Assembly (NCBI GenBank): GCA_027055005.1
Contig: JALUNR010000136.1
Span: 1-8,860 of the forward strand
Direction of reading: 5' to 3'
Source of the DNA: Campylobacterales bacterium
GTDB lineage: Bacteria; Campylobacterota; Campylobacteria; Campylobacterales; QNZT01
DNA length: 8,860 bases
Shown here: one piece after another, positions 7,254 through 8,860 of the stretch
Layout: every line of letters starts with the position of its first letter
Numbering within the stretch: the first letter of the stretch is position 1
Translations under genes and position numbers: made by a program
Notes under the pieces: generated by a model
The model's database searches: none
What the model saw: the letters and a program-made list of their open reading frames with translations, nothing else
What the model was told of the DNA's origin: nothing

Positions 7254-7528
7254 TTTCCCACTGCCTCATCAAGCTCACCTTTAAAATCATATAGATTTCC
7301 ATCTTCATAAAGCTCTTCTATCATTCTCTCTTTTTTTTCGCTATCTCCTACTAAACACTCTTGCAATGTATTTTTTATATAGTCAAGTTGCTCTTTTGTC
7401 TCTTTTTTATCTATTCCCTCATCTATCATCTTTGTAGTAGGTTCTAAGTATTTAAACTTTGCTACTTCACCATCCTCAAACTCATACTCAAACTCTATAA
7501 AGTTTCTATTTTTTCTAAATCTTTTCAT
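7235..7528 (-). CDS. Tail assembly chaperone G
   Basis: A 97-residue charged protein; the ATG at 7528 directly abuts the tube gene stop at 7529-7531, with AAGGTGG about 8 nt upstream. The first 30 residues are beta-like (FIEFEYEFEDGEVAKFKYLEP), as in many short tail chaperones that mimic a structural strand. The rest is helical and acidic (KKETKEQLDYIKN, then KKERMIEELYEDG), with a Lys-rich end, KLKKKR. The position between tail tube and tape measure is diagnostic for the G chaperone in long-tailed phages. It normally acts with a rarer GT form to keep the tape measure soluble and to guide tube polymerisation. The end of the gene carries GGGAAAG and AAAAAAG in the right phase for -1 slippage. 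The sequence family is not recognised beyond this; the assignment rests on position, size and frameshift architecture. Confidence 0.8.
   Translation of the reverse strand: MKRFRKNRNFIEFEYEFEDGEVAKFKYLEPTTKMIDEGIDKKETKEQLDYIKNTLQECLVGDSEKKERMIEELYEDGNLYDFKGELDEAVGKLKKKR
7244..7259 (-). promoter_or_regulatory. Double -1 frameshift slippery site at the end of G
   Basis: On the minus strand, reading in the G frame, GTG GGA AAG is followed by CTA AAA AAG. This gives two heptamers of the X XXY YYZ type: GGGAAAG at 7259-7253 (the same heptamer as the lambda G/GT site) and AAAAAAG at 7250-7244 (the same as E. coli dnaX). Both lie inside the window where the -1 frame is open (from 7265) and before the G stop at 7237-7235. 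GAGG at 7267-7264 lies 13 nt before the second heptamer and could act as an internal Shine-Dalgarno stimulator, as known for dnaX. I saw no strong downstream stem-loop. Confidence 0.75.
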
Positions 7529-8458
7529 CTAATTTCCACCTTTTATATATGTTATTTTAAAATTATCATTTCCATTTAGGTTCTCGCATCTATAAACTCT
7601 ACTTATACCTACTTTGCCATCACTATCCTCTTCACTTAAGTCTTTTAAACTACATTTATTTGCTTCAAAGATAAACTTATCTCCGACTGTGTTTGTCAAA
7701 GTCACAACCACTGCTTTTAATTCTCCATTTTTTATAGCTTCCCAATGATCATTGTTACCTTTGTTTTTGTTGTCTTTTATAGTTAAAGTAGGATCTATAT
7801 CAGTTATTTTAAACTTTTTACTACCTATACACATCTCTTTTTTAATATCAACCCCCATATCAAAGTCTAAGTTAGTCAAACATATAGTAACACCACCAAC
7901 AGTAGCACCATCTATGCTTTTAACTACAAAGATTTTATTTGTATCTCGTGTTACAGAGGGATTGGCTTCAAGGGTTGGAACTGCATCAGTAAAACCTTGT
8001 ATATCAAAATTGAGATTTACTATATCTCCAACTGTGAAACTCATCTTTAAGTTTCCTGATACACCTGTAAAAGCTCTTTTTTCTCCATCTATATAGCTAA
8101 CTATCTCACCATTATTTGGGAAGTTACTTGTAGGGGTATAAAAGACTTTTTCACTTCCACTTGTGTTATCTATGTTTTCTTCAAGTCCACATATTTTAAA
8201 CATTTCATTAAGAGACGGTGGAGTTGTTTTATCACTTATAGTTCTTGCTACTGCTGATATAGTTGCACTTATAGTAGTGTCATCTGCAACTGAGTAAGTT
8301 TTTTTACTGCCAACCTTACCTGTAAGTTCATTTATCTCTCCAGTTTTTACTTTTGGAGAAAAAATAACCCCTTTTGATATGGTAACAACATTAGAAGTTG
8401 TTGGAGTAGCTCCATATTTTGCTAAGATTACTTGCTTATTTACCAACTGTCTTGCCAT
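7529..8458 (-). CDS. Major tail tube protein
   Basis: A 309-residue protein; the ATG at 8458 has AAGGAG 8 nt upstream and overlaps the preceding small gene by 23 nt. The pattern matches, from memory, a widespread phage tail tube family: an N-terminal ILAKYGATPTTSNVV strand; P.LNEMFKICGL at about 81-92; then VFYTPTSNFPNNGEIVSYID at 105-124, where the family shows VYTPVS...SVTIYVYIDG; GEKRAFTGVSGNLKMSFTVG at 125-144 (family: G.RH.LTGARGT.SFSFEAG); and LNFDIQGFTDAVPTLEA at 149-165 (family: F.FTGLY..P.D). Residues 170-309 form a second beta-rich half, so this is the longer, two-domain type. Subunits stack as rings around the tape measure. The position directly before the G/GT chaperones supports the call. 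No Ig-like surface domain or cleavage signal is obvious. Confidence 0.88.
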   Translation of the reverse strand: MARQLVNKQVILAKYGATPTTSNVVTISKGVIFSPKVKTGEINELTGKVGSKKTYSVADDTTISATISAVARTISDKTTPPSLNEMFKICGLEENIDNTSGSEKVFYTPTSNFPNNGEIVSYIDGEKRAFTGVSGNLKMSFTVGDIVNLNFDIQGFTDAVPTLEANPSVTRDTNKIFVVKSIDGATVGGVTICLTNLDFDMGVDIKKEMCIGSKKFKITDIDPTLTIKDNKNKGNNDHWEAIKNGELKAVVVTLTNTVGDKFIFEANKCSLKDLSEEDSDGKVGISRVYRCENLNGNDNFKITYIKGGN

Positions 8459-8639
8459 CTTTTTTCTCCTTGTCTTTTGTTATAGGTAAAACTTTTACAC
8501 CTATATCTTTATATGCTTTTTTTATAGCTTCATCATTACTGTAAACCTCTGTTGCCCCACTAAGTGGCTCTTCAAAATACTTTGGGCTTTTGTGTACACC
8601 CTTTATATTTGTTATTGTTTCACTGTAAACTACAACCAT
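8436..8639 (-). CDS. Small unknown protein, first gene of the tail operon
   Basis: A 67-residue protein that I do not recognise. The start at the ATG at 8639 is well supported by AAGGGAG about 5 nt upstream. The first half is mixed beta (VVVYSETITNIKGVHKSP), the middle reads FEEPLSGATEVYSNDEAIKKAY, and the C-terminus is very Lys-rich (TKDKEKKDGKTVGK) and probably disordered. It overlaps the tail tube start by 23 nt, so the two are likely translated together. Its place just before the tube gene fits a tail terminator-related, head-tail joining or tube-accessory role, but it is shorter than usual connector proteins (about 100-150 residues). It is the first gene after the divergent control region, and its transcript would start only some 15 nt upstream if the marked promoter is right. 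Confidence 0.72.
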   Translation of the reverse strand: MVVVYSETITNIKGVHKSPKYFEEPLSGATEVYSNDEAIKKAYKDIGVKVLPITKDKEKKDGKTVGK

Positions 8640-8651
8640 ATTTCTCCCTTT

Positions 8652-8678
8652 TTTTGATGTTTTATAAATTTATCAAAA
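8652..8678. repeat. Second dyad over the tail promoter
   Basis: TTTTGAT (8652-8658) and ATCAAAA (8672-8678) are perfect inverted repeats separated by 13 nt, centred on the candidate -10 box of the tail operon. The spacing of about two helical turns between arm centres would suit a dimeric regulator. The arms are AT-rich, so it could be chance. Confidence 0.3.
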
Positions 8679-8688
8679 TTTTTAACAA
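8661..8688 (-). promoter_or_regulatory. Candidate promoter for the leftward tail operon
   Basis: On the minus strand TTGTTA (8688-8683) is followed after 16 nt by TATAAA (8666-8661), a fair sigma-70 type match just upstream of the first tail gene. Transcription would start near 8654, leaving a very short leader before the ribosome site at 8650-8644. The region is so AT-rich that chance matches are common; a weaker alternative is TATATT inside the dyad further upstream. Confidence 0.35.
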
Positions 8689-8693
8689 TCATT

Positions 8694-8716
8694 TTCAATA
8701 TAACCGTTATATGGAA
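8694..8716. promoter_or_regulatory. 23-bp near-perfect dyad, probable operator
   Basis: The arms TTCAATATAAC (8694-8704) and GTTATATGGAA (8706-8716) pair at 10 of 11 positions around a central C at 8705; the inner 15 bp are perfect. It lies in the gap between the divergently transcribed tail and head genes, about 55 bp from each start codon, where a repressor or late activator could control both. A role as operator is inferred from symmetry and position. An accidental palindrome of this quality is unlikely even in AT-rich DNA. Confidence 0.5.
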
Positions 8717-8719
8717 TTT

Positions 8720-8740
8720 TTGTCCTTAAAAAAAGGATAA
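8720..8740. repeat. Short hairpin in the leader of the rightward gene
   Basis: TTGTCCTT (8720-8727) can pair with AAGGATAA (8733-8740), with one G-U pair and a five-A loop. It lies about 30 nt before the rightward start codon. It could be a leader structure or a protein-binding half-site pair; the stem is weak and no T-run follows it, so it is not a good terminator. Confidence 0.25.
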
Positions 8741-8770
8741 AATCGAAAAAGTTTTTTAAAAGGAGCAATA

Positions 8771-8860
8771 ATGCCAAAAGCAAAAGAGTTAAAAGATATA
8801 GAGGTTACTTATATTTCTTTGGTAGAAGCTGGAGCAAATCGCAAAAACATTATATATAAA
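8771..8860 (+). CDS. Start of a phage head protein, probably XkdF-like protease (partial)
   Basis: Only the first 30 codons are in the window; the gene runs off the right edge. The ATG at 8771 follows AAAAGGAG with 6 nt spacing, a strong ribosome site. The N-terminus MPKAKELKDIEVTYISLVEA, followed by GANRKNIIYK, carries the SLV..GAN..(I/F)..K pattern that opens many XkdF-like phage serine proteases (Peptidase_S78_2 type) and related capsid maturation proteins. In those families it is followed by the protease domain, which cannot be seen here. It is the only plus-strand gene supported in the window and is divergent from the tail operon. If the call is right, the head genes continue to the right. 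The pattern is short, so other head-module proteins with the same opening are possible. Confidence 0.62.
   Translation, partial: MPKAKELKDIEVTYISLVEAGANRKNIIYK

Noticed and set aside
7752..8096. Plus-strand open frame of 114 codons opposite the tail tube gene.
   Set aside because: Wholly antisense to a recognised tail tube gene and without its own start signals.
1..8860. Search by eye for CRISPR arrays, tRNA genes, insertion sequences and anti-phage defence genes.
   Set aside because: No regularly spaced direct repeats, cloverleaf-like segments, transposase or defence-type domains were seen; the genes are structural phage genes throughout.

Overview
This window holds the tail half of a siphovirus-type (long, flexible-tailed) prophage or phage, in a strongly AT-rich genome that uses the standard genetic code (in-frame tryptophans are TGG; TGA, TAA and TAG act as stops). 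AT-richness, clear AAGGAG-type ribosome sites and protein style fit a low-GC host such as a member of the Campylobacterota (Arcobacter, Campylobacter, Sulfurimonas). This is an inference from style; no host gene is present to prove it.

Layout. From about 8640 down to 154, one compact leftward (minus-strand) operon runs in this order: a 67-residue unknown protein, the tail tube protein, a G-type tail assembly chaperone, its -1 frameshift extension (T part), a tape measure protein of about 1395 residues, a 309-residue minor tail or tail-tip protein, a 274-residue tail-fibre-like protein, a small DUF4376-type tail fibre assembly protein, and a 146-residue membrane-anchored phage protein. Neighbouring genes touch or overlap by a few bases (TAATG, a 23-nt overlap, zero spacing), and most have a good ribosome site inside the preceding gene, so translation is probably coupled. 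Bases 1-149 contain no supported gene. The last codons of the operon lie in a perfect 12-bp inverted repeat that may end transcription.

At the right edge a plus-strand gene begins at 8771. Its first residues carry the SLV..GAN signature typical of the start of XkdF-like phage head maturation proteases. Head and tail genes are therefore divergently transcribed here. The 131-bp gap between them holds a 23-bp near-perfect dyad, a second 7-bp dyad and an AT-rich promoter candidate, which looks like a shared control region.

How the genes work together: the tube protein polymerises around the tape measure, which is kept soluble by the G and GT chaperones. The tape measure sets the tail length, and the 309- and 274-residue proteins would form the tip and receptor-binding parts. 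No wholly new system is evident. The best items for follow-up are the double slippery site in G/GT, the divergent control region, the very short tail-tip gene set, the tandem duplication in the tape measure, and the unusual membrane-fused small phage protein.
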